DNA of 64,000 nucleotides from Arthrobacter sp. JZ12 (GTDB lineage: Bacteria > Actinomycetota > Actinomycetes > Actinomycetales > Micrococcaceae), in NCBI RefSeq assembly GCF_035189165.1, contig NZ_CP045246.1, positions 2,108,001 to 2,172,000 on the forward strand, given 5' to 3'. Made by a program: the position numbers and the translations under genes. The notes under the pieces were generated by a model. The model had not been told where the DNA came from, did no database searches, and saw only the letters and a list, made by a program, of their open reading frames with translations. Shown in pieces: positions 25,874 to 34,400 of this stretch. Position 1 is the first letter of the stretch. Each line of letters begins with the position of its first letter.

Positions 25874-26761
25874 ATGACTTCAACAATCGTTCTGAACAAT
25901 GGGATCGAAATGCCCGCGATCGGGCTGGGAGTCTTCCAGACTTCGCCCGATGAAACAGTGGACGCCGTCACCGCGGCACTGGAGCTGGGTTACCGGCACA
26001 TAGACACGGCAGCCGGCTACGGTAACGAACGGGAAGTGGGACAGGCACTACGACAGTCAGGGCTCGATCGCCACGAAGTGTTCATCGAAACGAAAGTATG
26101 GATTACCGATTACGGTCTCGAAGCGACCCAACATGCTTTCGACAAAAGCGCAGGGAAACTCGGTCTCGAGGTCATCGACCTCTTGCTCCTTCACCAGCCC
26201 TTTCCGACACAATTCGACCGCACAATACAGGCGTACAAGGGGCTTGAGCAGCTCCTTGCCGACGGGAAGGTTCGCGCGATCGGCGTCAGCAACTTCGCCC
26301 CCGAACACCTCGAACAACTCCTCGCGGAAACCGATGTAATCCCGGCGGTGAACCAGATTGAGCTGCACCCCTACTACACGCAGCCTGATGTACAGCGCGC
26401 CGACGCCGAGCACGGCATCATCACCCAGGCATGGTCGCCAATAGGCGGAATCACCTTCTACCCAGGTTGGGGCGAGGGCCGCACCAATGTCATGCAGGAC
26501 CAAACCATAGCCGCCATAGCCAATACCCATCGCAAATCTCCCGCTCAGATTATGCTCCGCTGGCACCTGCAGCAGGGCCGCTCCGCAATCCCCAAATCGG
26601 TGCAACCCCACCGGACCAAGGAAAACTACGACATATTCGACTTCGAACTGAGCGCACAGGACGTCGCCTCCATTGACCGGCTAGATCAAGGAATCCGTCG
26701 TGGTCCGGAACCTGCGAGCCTCACTCTCGAAACAGCAGGCTTCGAGATACCCGAAGCCTGA
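25874..26761 (+). CDS. Aldo-keto reductase (2,5-diketo-D-gluconate reductase-like) 2
   Basis: A 295-residue protein clearly related to the first enzyme of this operon: Asp44 and Tyr49 (DTAAGYGNE), Lys74 (ETKVW) and His107 (LLHQPF) form the active site, and IPKSVQPHRTKENYDIFDF is the coenzyme-binding C-terminal segment. The two copies differ enough that an old duplication or separate acquisition is likely. It lies 27 bp after the previous gene. The set of three reductases suggests detoxification or turnover of a compound with several carbonyl groups, which is inference. Confidence 0.92.
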   Translation: MTSTIVLNNGIEMPAIGLGVFQTSPDETVDAVTAALELGYRHIDTAAGYGNEREVGQALRQSGLDRHEVFIETKVWITDYGLEATQHAFDKSAGKLGLEVIDLLLLHQPFPTQFDRTIQAYKGLEQLLADGKVRAIGVSNFAPEHLEQLLAETDVIPAVNQIELHPYYTQPDVQRADAEHGIITQAWSPIGGITFYPGWGEGRTNVMQDQTIAAIANTHRKSPAQIMLRWHLQQGRSAIPKSVQPHRTKENYDIFDFELSAQDVASIDRLDQGIRRGPEPASLTLETAGFEIPEA

Positions 26762-26882
26762 GTTCCCACCGAATCCAGACCGTGGATACTCCCGCCCCCA
26801 GAGAGCAGCATGGACAAGGCTGTCCGGCGCCCCTCCCGCCGCCGAACACCGCAGCGGCCATCACCAACGCAAGGAGACATCA

Positions 26883-27821
26883 ATGACTTCCAACATCGGT
26901 CACGTTCAGCTCCCGGGCCTCGCTTGGGAGATCGCCGCTGATATTCACTTCCCGCCCGGATTCGATAAATCACGCCGGTACCCGGCAATTGTCAGCGCCC
27001 ACCCGATCGGCAGTTGTAAGGAGCAGACCGCCGGGGCTGTGTACGGGGCTCAGCTGGCTCAATCAGGTTTCATAGTCCTTGTCCCCGACGCAAGCTTCCA
27101 CGGCGGAAGCGGCGGCGAGCCGCGCTTCATCGAGGACCCCACCATGCGCGTACAGGACTTCAGCTACGTCATCGACTATCTTGTGACCCTGCCCTACGTG
27201 GATGAACAGCGTATCGGGCTTGTCGGTATCTGCGGAGGCGGCGGTTATGCGGTGAATGCGGCGATGACCGAGCGCCGCATTCGCGCGCTCGGTACGGTAG
27301 TTGCGGCTAATTACGGACGGATGATGCACGAGTCTCCCATGAACTGGGACCCGATCGGCGCCCTCGAAGCCATCGCCGCCCAGCGGACCGCTGAGGCGCG
27401 AGGACAGCAGCCCCGCATCGACGACGCGCTTCCCTCCTCTCCAGAGGAGGCCCAGGAAAAAGGGCTGACCGAAATCGATCTGTACGAAGCGACCGAATAC
27501 TACCGCACCGATCGCGGGCGGAAACCCAGCGGAGACAACCTCTCCCTGTTCTCCCGCCAAGCTACCGCTGTCGGTTGGGACGCCTTCCACCGGGTGGAAG
27601 TTCTCCTCACCCAGCCCCTTTGCATCGTTGTGGGCGACAAGCCAGGGGCGTGGGGCTCGTACCGCGACGGTGTAGAGCTGTACCGACGTGCAGCTTCACG
27701 CCACAAGGAGTTAGTCGTTGCCGAGGGATACTCGCATTACGATCTCTACGACCAACCCGAGCCGGTGAAAATTGCACTTGATCGGCTCGTACCTTTCTTC
27801 AAACAGCACCTCACTGACTGA
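26883..27821 (+). CDS. Alpha/beta hydrolase with Cys nucleophile (dienelactone-hydrolase-like/YcjY-like)
   Basis: About 312 residues from MTSNIGHVQLPGLAWE; the ATG follows AAGGAGACATCA. The nucleophile elbow is GICGGGG with Cys117 instead of the usual Ser, as in dienelactone hydrolases and related esterases. An acid and a late histidine (EGYSHYDLYD) would complete the triad. The region GSCKEQTAGAVYGAQLAQSG supports membership of the large hydrolase family with fermentation/respiration-type members. It is the last gene of the plus-strand operon with three aldo-keto reductases; a 120-bp gap precedes it. It may open a lactone or hydrolyse an ester produced by the same pathway. Confidence 0.85.
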   Translation: MTSNIGHVQLPGLAWEIAADIHFPPGFDKSRRYPAIVSAHPIGSCKEQTAGAVYGAQLAQSGFIVLVPDASFHGGSGGEPRFIEDPTMRVQDFSYVIDYLVTLPYVDEQRIGLVGICGGGGYAVNAAMTERRIRALGTVVAANYGRMMHESPMNWDPIGALEAIAAQRTAEARGQQPRIDDALPSSPEEAQEKGLTEIDLYEATEYYRTDRGRKPSGDNLSLFSRQATAVGWDAFHRVEVLLTQPLCIVVGDKPGAWGSYRDGVELYRRAASRHKELVVAEGYSHYDLYDQPEPVKIALDRLVPFFKQHLTD

Positions 27822-28016
27822 GGGCCAACGCGCACCCTTTCGCGCCTTGAGGGCAAGAGGCGCTGTCATGGTTCAGGAGCGGACCGTCTTCAAGTGGCAG
27901 GACCGCACAGTTAGAGATTGTTTCGGTCCATCGACCTCCGGATTGGTGAATCCCGTTGTCCGGCTGGGCCAACCGCACCTGGCAGGGCGGCTGAACACCC
28001 TTGGAGGGACTTGGGC

Positions 28017-28993
28017 TCAAGAAAAGCTGCCGGAGCGGGGGTCAATGGTCCATTCGTCGCGCCACTCAAGTTGAGCGATGCCGTCATGGATGTGAAGAGG
28101 GAGCCACACCGGGGCAGAATGAAAGAGGTCGTTTCTGTCCCAGCGGTCGCCGACGTAGACGTAGCTTGTCGTACTAGCTCCGTTGATCGGAACCACGGTG
28201 GAGATTTGCGAGTCGTACGTTGCCGAACCAGATGGGGCGAAATCGCGCCAATCGCTCCAGGGGCCGGCTGGGGATGGTGCAGTTGCATACTGGTTATCGT
28301 TTGAGGACCAGCCGGTGAGTTCTGAGCCGAAGAGGTAGTAGCGGCCATCGACTTTCGCCATGGCCGGTGACTCATATCCGTGAGGCCCGAGCGGGTAATT
28401 CCTGTCAGCGCTCAGGGTTGTCGAAACTACTTCCTCGATGGACAAATAGTCTGCCGCTAGTAGGTATATGTGGAGGACGTGGTCGCGGTCCTCACTGAGG
28501 AGGTAGCCGGAGCCGTCGTCATCGGCGAAGACACCAATGTCGCGAAGACACCAATGTCACGGCTGAGATTGCCCAGAGGACGCTCAGAACGCAAGTACCG
28601 GTAAGGGCCCTCGGGCCTCTCCGCGATAGCCCAGCCCACCCGAGCATCGGAATAATCCTCTGCATCCACGTGGAGAAACATCACGTAGATGCCTGCCGGG
28701 TTCCTCAACACCTTGGGCCGCTCAACCACGCGACCCGGTAATAAGTCCGGAATATCCGGGCACACCGCCAGGGCATGTCCATGACTCGTCCAGGAGGCCA
28801 AGTCCGGAGATGAGTAGCAAGCCACTCCCCCGAAACTTCCGCCATTGCTTTTATCCTCACCCCACGCGAAGAACCTGTCGCCGAAGCGCTGGATTCCAAC
28901 GCCATGCAGCTGCGCAACCTCCCCGTTTTGGTCGAGGAAGAGCTTCCCCGGTGAAATCTTCCCGCGCTTTGCATACGAGTGCATTGATGCCAT
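28017..28993 (-). pseudogene. GH43-family glycosidase, frameshifted by a 17-bp duplication
   Basis: Two frames encode consecutive halves of one glycoside hydrolase. The 5' part includes FAWGEDKSNGG, VVERPKVLRNPAG and ending LSRDIGVF; the 3' part continues LHIYLLAADYLSIEEVV, ESPAMAKVDGRYYLFGSE and YVGDRWDRNDL. Together they match GH43 enzymes of the galactan-acting type (GYESPA and VGDRW segments). The frames are out of register because a 17-bp unit is present twice at 28,525-28,558; removing one copy restores one frame. The gene is oriented away from the sugar operon at 29,185. A start at 28,993 or 28,984 is likely, with no signal peptide seen. Confidence 0.8.
28525..28558. repeat. Exact 17-bp tandem duplication causing a frameshift
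   Basis: The unit GCGAAGACACCAATGTC occurs twice without a spacer (28,525-28,541 and 28,542-28,558). Seventeen is not a multiple of three, so the duplication itself shifts the frame of the GH43 gene. Both copies are identical, so the event is recent, reversible by slippage or recombination, or possibly an assembly artefact. Confidence 0.9.
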
Positions 28994-29093
28994 TTCTCTT
29001 AGAGCCACGATTGCGAGGCCGCCCGGGAGCACGACAACGGCGCCTACATGGCAGTCGAGGAGCCGGAATCGGGAGCCGACCGAGCACAAAACC

Positions 29094-29124
29094 TTGACAA
29101 TCCTAGCGCTATGTAACTAGTTTC
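29094..29124 (+). promoter_or_regulatory. LacI-controlled promoter of the ThuA operon
   Basis: A -35-like TTGACA at 29,094-29,099 is followed after 18 bp by TAGTTT (29,118-29,123), matching the TAnnnT form of the -10. The operator GTAACTAGTTTC (29,113-29,124), centred on a CTAG palindrome, overlaps the -10, so repressor binding should block the promoter. Identical 12-mers occur at 31,392 and 45,761. It would drive the small gene at 29,185 and the ThuA-like gene. Confidence 0.75.
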
Positions 29125-29184
29125 ACTACTGTATTGGCTGCGGGAGGAAGCACTGAACGGCGCAGTAACGAAGGGTAGGGGCTG

Positions 29185-29427
29185 ATGCACAGCGAGACGT
29201 TTTCGGTGGACTCGGTCGAGGAACTAGAGGCGAAACTCAACGCGGCTATCGAATCGGCCGCCACAGCGGCACAAGGCCGCTCGCGGCAAGGAGTGCTTGT
29301 AACCCGGCACAGCTACTCATGCTTTACCATTTCGCTCTCTGAGGAGGTTCCCTTCGGGCAGATCCGGGAAGATGACAGGACCGACCAACACGGAAAACCT
29401 TCTGCTGAAGCCAGCGAGCAGGCCTAA
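29185..29427 (+). CDS. Small unknown protein upstream of ThuA-like gene
   Basis: An 80-residue protein, MHSETFSVDSVEELEAKLNA..., mostly polar, with a helical start (EELEAKLNAAIESAATAAQ) and a beta-rich middle (GVLVTRHSYSCFTISLSEEVP). It is read from the LacI-controlled promoter and its stop overlaps the ThuA start (29,427). A GGTAGGGG segment precedes the ATG. The family is not recognised. Position suggests a small accessory or regulatory partner of the ThuA-like protein. Confidence 0.65.
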   Translation: MHSETFSVDSVEELEAKLNAAIESAATAAQGRSRQGVLVTRHSYSCFTISLSEEVPFGQIREDDRTDQHGKPSAEASEQA

Positions 29428-30122
29428 TGGCGCGCATCGACATCATCTCTGGCGGCCAGCGCTATGCGGACCCGTGGCATCCCTTCAGCGCAACATCAAA
29501 GGCGATGGCTGGCCTACTGGCCACGCGCGACCACCATGTAAGCATCTCCGATAACCCCGACAAGGCGTTCGCTGGACTGGTCGACGACAGTGCGCGCCCT
29601 GAGCTCCTGATCGTGAATATCGGCAATCCAGCCGACGGGTTGCCGACACCGGAGGCCGCCGAAGGCATCAAAACCTACACTGGAGCAGGCCATCCATTGC
29701 TGGCCATGCATTCAAGCCTGACGGCGTTCCCCCAGTGGGATGAATGGGAAGAGGTACTCGGGGGCCGGTGGGTCCGCGGGGTCAGCATGCACCCACCGAA
29801 AGACAAGGCCAGCATTCGTATTCTTCCTAGTGGCCATCCGGCCGCACAAGGCATGCCACCTGCCTTCGATGTGCACGACGAACGCTACAGCTACCTGCGC
29901 ACTGAGCCAGGGGTGCATGTTCTTGCCGAGCACGACCATGACGGCCTATCCCACCCTTTGGTGTGGGTGAATCAGCAGGGGTCGAGCGAAGTGGCCTGCG
30001 ATGCGCTGGGCCACGACGAGGACTCGTATTCAGCTCCTGGCCGAGTTGCCCTTTTGCTGTCGGTGGTCGATTGGCTACTCAGAGAACGGCAGGCAGACCG
30101 GCCGGCCGAGTCGGAGGTTTAG
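29427..30122 (+). CDS. ThuA-like domain protein
   Basis: A 231-residue protein with a class I glutamine-amidotransferase-like fold of the ThuA type: ELLIVNIGNPADG, GHPLLAMHSSLTAFPQWDEWEEVLGGRW, and DERYSYLRTEPGVHVLAEHD. ThuA proteins take part in catabolism of disaccharides such as trehalose, probably in steps with 3-keto sugars, and are common in sugar operons. No catalytic Cys is seen in the classical position. It is under the same LacI-type promoter and lies just before the LacI regulator gene. It probably acts on a sugar released from the locus's polysaccharide. Confidence 0.8.
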   Translation: MARIDIISGGQRYADPWHPFSATSKAMAGLLATRDHHVSISDNPDKAFAGLVDDSARPELLIVNIGNPADGLPTPEAAEGIKTYTGAGHPLLAMHSSLTAFPQWDEWEEVLGGRWVRGVSMHPPKDKASIRILPSGHPAAQGMPPAFDVHDERYSYLRTEPGVHVLAEHDHDGLSHPLVWVNQQGSSEVACDALGHDEDSYSAPGRVALLLSVVDWLLRERQADRPAESEV

Positions 30123-30206
30123 CCGGGGTCCTCTTCCCCCTTGCTCCAATTAGCAGTGCCTATAGTGAGCTCTGACTTTGGAATTTGATTGAAGCGAGAT
30201 CGCTCT

Positions 30207-30218
30207 GAAACTAGTTGA
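30207..30218. promoter_or_regulatory. LacI-type operator upstream of its own gene
   Basis: GAAACTAGTTGA shares the AACTAGTT core with the three identical sites at 29,113, 31,392 and 45,761 but has variant flanks. It lies 20 bp before the GTG start of the LacI gene, which suggests autoregulation with weaker binding. Confidence 0.6.
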
Positions 30219-30238
30219 ACGTCGGATAGCATGAAACT

Positions 30239-31345
30239 GTGTCACAAGCGGAAGCCCCGGGCGCTGAGATCGTGTCTCAGCGGGTGAAGCGCCGCGGCCC
30301 CGCTCCTGCCAGCCGCACCAACCTGAGGGCAGTTGCCCAGCATGCAGGTGTTTCGGCGGCGACCGTATCCAGGGTTCTTGCGGACTCTGAAAGTGTCCGC
30401 CCTGAGACCCGCGACAAGGTGCTCCGCTCGGTTGCTGAACTTGGGTACGTAGTGAACGGGCTCGCCCGGGCGATGACCGGCCGTGGAAAGCAGATCGTGG
30501 CGTTCCTGGTCAGCGAAATGGTCGGTCCGTCCTTCGCGGCCCTGGCCAACGGCGTCGAACAAGTCGCATCGGAGAACGATGCCATGTTCGTTCTGTGCAC
30601 TACCCACGGCGACGCGGAACGAGAACTTGAATGGGTCACCCTGATGGCGCAGCAGAGGGCGGCAGCAGTCCTCCTCGTGGGCGCTTCCCCCATGGGCGAG
30701 CAGCACACGTCCAGGCTAAAGCGCTACCTCCAGGAACTGGACCCGGTGGGCACCAGACTCATACTCTGCGGGCACCCACCCTCGCCGGACCTGCCCCGGA
30801 TCGCCAGTATCTCCTACGACAACCATGGCGGAGCCTACGAATTGACACGCCACCTGACGGACCTGGGGCACCGGAAGATCCTCTTCGTCGGCGCAGAACC
30901 CAACCAGTCGACCGTCAGCGACCGCCTCGCCGGTTACCAAAAGGCCCTGGCGGATGCTGGAATCGCTGCGGATGACGAGTTGATCATCGGCGGCCCATTC
31001 ACGATCGATGGCGGTTACGACGGCATCACTCTCGCCATGAATCGGAACCTTGACTTCACGGCGGTGTTGGGCGCCTCTGATGCCGTGAGCATTGGAGCGT
31101 TGCGGGCCCTGAAGCAGGCCGGGAAGGCCGTCCCAGGGGATGTTTCCCTTGTCGGCATCGATGACGTACCTCTCACTGCGGACCTGACTCCGGCCTTAAC
31201 CACAGTTCACGTTCCCTTCGAAGAACTTGGAAGAATGACCGCTGCGGTCGCCCTGGGTCTAACGGGAGAGCAAGCCGAGCACATCGAATTGAAGACCGAA
31301 CTGGTCATTCGAGAATCAACAGGACACCCGCCCGTCACCGAGTGA
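30239..31345 (+). CDS. LacI-family transcriptional regulator of the polysaccharide locus
   Basis: A 368-residue regulator. The HTH and hinge lie at about residues 27-80 (TNLRAVAQHAGVSAATVSRV, LADSESVRPETRDKVL, GYVVNGLARAM). The ligand-binding domain has the periplasmic-binding-protein fold, with conserved landmarks ISYDNHGGAYELTRHL, LGHRKILFVG and SLVGIDDVPL. Proteins of this family release DNA when a sugar binds. It is flanked by the ThuA operon and the lyase gene, both with the AACTAGTT operator. The start used is GTG (VSQAEAPG); a somewhat shorter start cannot be excluded. Confidence 0.93.
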   Translation: MSQAEAPGAEIVSQRVKRRGPAPASRTNLRAVAQHAGVSAATVSRVLADSESVRPETRDKVLRSVAELGYVVNGLARAMTGRGKQIVAFLVSEMVGPSFAALANGVEQVASENDAMFVLCTTHGDAERELEWVTLMAQQRAAAVLLVGASPMGEQHTSRLKRYLQELDPVGTRLILCGHPPSPDLPRIASISYDNHGGAYELTRHLTDLGHRKILFVGAEPNQSTVSDRLAGYQKALADAGIAADDELIIGGPFTIDGGYDGITLAMNRNLDFTAVLGASDAVSIGALRALKQAGKAVPGDVSLVGIDDVPLTADLTPALTTVHVPFEELGRMTAAVALGLTGEQAEHIELKTELVIRESTGHPPVTE

Positions 31346-31373
31346 CTGAGGTCACAATTTTCCGCCTCAGTAC

Positions 31374-31403
31374 TTGACCTTGACCGACGATGTAACTAGT
31401 TTC
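31374..31403 (+). promoter_or_regulatory. LacI-controlled promoter of the polysaccharide lyase gene
   Basis: TTGACC at 31,374-31,379, a 17-bp spacer and TAGTTT at 31,397-31,402 form the promoter; GTAACTAGTTTC (31,392-31,403) overlaps the -10. A second TTGACC (31,380-31,385) is shifted by six bases and is less well spaced. Expected start of transcription is near 31,409. Confidence 0.75.
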
Positions 31404-31456
31404 TTTAACGGCGCTGTCCCATCTCGGCGCAAACCCAAACTTCTAGGGAGAATGCA

Positions 31457-34400
31457 ATGCGGCAATTTTCCATCGGTGGCGGCGGCACAGACGTCGCCCC
31501 TGAACGGCCGAGTAGGGCCAGTCATCGAGGCAGGCCTCGATCCTCCGCAAAGGCCCTTCTGGCCGGCGCCCTCACGATGATCTTCGGAGTCGGTCTCCTG
31601 GCCCCCCTACCGGCATCGGCCGAGGAAACGGAGCAGCAGGCTCTTCCTGCCATCACTGAAACGGTAAGCGCAGAAGGATTTGCCCATCCGGGCGTGGGCC
31701 TGACCGCCGACCACCTGCAGAACGCGCAGGCCCAGGTGAAGGCCGGTGTCGAACCGTGGGCAAGCTACTACGAGGCGATGGCGCAGACCAAGTACGCGGC
31801 ACGGGACTATGTTGCCGAGAACCAGGGCCCGACGGACGACCAGCCGAAAAGCGATGCCTACAACCAGGTGTCCATGCGCTCAATGGCACACACCGACAGT
31901 CTGGGCGCGCTGACACAGGCTCTCATGTACGTGATGACAGGTGATGAGACTTACCGCGCCAACGCTCTGCACGTGATCCGCACATGGAGCAGCCTCGACC
32001 CGGCCAAGTACCAGTACTTCAACGACTCGCACATCCACACCGGCGTGCCGCTGTATCAGTTCCTCACGGCAGCGGAAATCCTCCGCGCCACCGACCCCGT
32101 CAATGACTCCCTCGACGGTTACGACCTGCGGTGGACAGAACGCGACCAGCAGCGCGCAGAAGACAACATGGTCCGCCCGACGATAGAGACTTTCCTCTTC
32201 TCACAGAACCGGCTGTGGAACCAGCACCTCTACGGCGTCATCGGCATGGTGGCAGGTGCCATCTTCCTGGACGATCCGGAACTCTACGCTGAGCGCGTCG
32301 AATGGTTCTCCGTGAACGCCACCTTCGAGCCCACCGGAACCATCAACGGCGGTGACGTCAACGGTGGACTGGCCTCAGTCATCCGAGAAATCAAGGCAAA
32401 TAACCCGCTCAACCCGTACGGCCACGACTTCGTTCAGCTCGTTGAGATGGGCCGGGACCAGGCTCACTCAGAAGGTGACATCACCACCCTGACCGCCATC
32501 GCCCGCATGGTGAACAATCAGGGCACCCTCCTTGACCCCGTGCACGGCACCGTCTCCGACGCACCGGACGCAGTTACTCCCTACGCATTCCTGGACAACC
32601 GCCTCCTCGAAGGCGCAGATGCGTTCGCTCAGTTCATGATGGGCGAGGAAGTGCCCTTCATCGACGTCTCCGGAGGCTCCAGCAAGCTGTCCCAGGCCTA
32701 CCGCGGCCGGCTGCGCGACATGCTCAGCGAGCTGTACTACCAATACAGCTACGTCGAAGGCATCGACGTGGCAACTGAAGCTCCCTTCCTGGCCGAACTG
32801 CACGCGAACAGCGATGGCCCGCTCTACTACTACGGGCCAAAGGTGGAGAACTTCTGGAACCCGCGCGGCTCCGACTTCACCGGCGCAGAATACTGGGCCG
32901 CTTTCCCCGCCGAGCTGGCGCAGCAGGACGTCCAGGTGCCGCCACTGGCCGACTCTGCTGAAGTGCCGGTGAACCGTTACGGCCACGTCGTCGGTTCAGA
33001 CGCCAAGCACATGGACTCCGAAGAAGAAAGCTTCATCCGGCTGCAGTCCAAGAAGGACGATGCCACTGTCGCTGTCCGCCGCATGGTCTGGTCCGATACG
33101 AAAACCACTTCGCTGGTGGGCATCCGCGTGCGCACCAAGGGCCACGCCGTCCTGCAAGCCAAGAGGACTGCCACCTCCGAGCCGTTCGCCGAAATCTCAC
33201 TGCCGGACACCCAGGGCAAGTGGACCTACGTCTGGCTTGACCTGGACTCAAGGAAAATACCCAGCAGCCAGATTGGCGAGAACATTCTCTACCTGCGAGC
33301 CGAGGGAAACACACCTCAGGTGGACATCGCAGGCGTCCTCAGCCAAGCAAACGGGATCCTGACCCCTCCTGTGTTCGCAGCCTCACCGCGGCTGAACCTG
33401 GTCGCTGTCGCCGGCGAGCAGCTCTCACACAAGATCTCAGTTACCGACCCCGACTCCACCCCCTCGCTCAGCCTGCAGGGCGAACCGCGCGGCGCATCGA
33501 TCAATGCGGACGGTGTTCTGACCTGGACCCCCGGTGCCGGGGCACCTGCTGAGGACATCCTCGTCATCGCCACGGACGGAAAGAGCACCACAACACTGCC
33601 CGTCGGTATCACGGTGGCAGCTGACCGCAGCGGCGCGATCGACACGATTCTGGCCGACCTGCAGGAACCGGCCCATTACACGACGTCGACCTGGCGCCCA
33701 GTGGAAGCGGCCAGGGATGCCGCTACCGCAGCGATCGGCACCGCAGACACCGCCGGCTTCTACAAGCTCCTGGAGGAGCTGCGGCTAGCAGTTGAGAGCC
33801 TCGAAGAACTGAACCCACGCCTGTCTGATGGATCCTTGGACTTCACCCGAACCGCGACCTCCCCGCAGATCACCAACTCCGCGTTGGCAACCCTGACCGA
33901 CGGGTCCAATCAGACCACCTGGGGCGACCAGCGAGTCCTGTCCGCGGTGCTCGACTTCGGCCCTGCCTACCGGGTGAGCGCTGACCGCTTCGGCTTCCTC
34001 GCACGTGATACGTTCACCAACCGCGCCGAAGGCACGAATGTCTACGGTTCAAACGACAACGCGAACTGGACGCTGCTCACCGAACAGCCCAACGTCGGCC
34101 GGGACGATGAAATCGAGTACATCAACGTCCGCGAGGAGGTCAGGGACGAAAGGTTCCGATTCCTCAAGCTGCAGGTCGACGAACCCGGTGTGGCAAGCGA
34201 CCCGCTCTTCCCCGGCATCTGGACTCTCTCCGAATTCCGGATCGACGGTTCACGATCCGAAGCGGTTGGCATCATGGACACCGTCACTGTGGGATCACCC
34301 GATGCAGTTGCCGGCCGAGTAGTGGCCGGGGACGTGGTGGAAGTGCGCTTCACCGGGGAAACCGGGAACACCAACGTCTCGACCAACATCCTTGGCAAGC

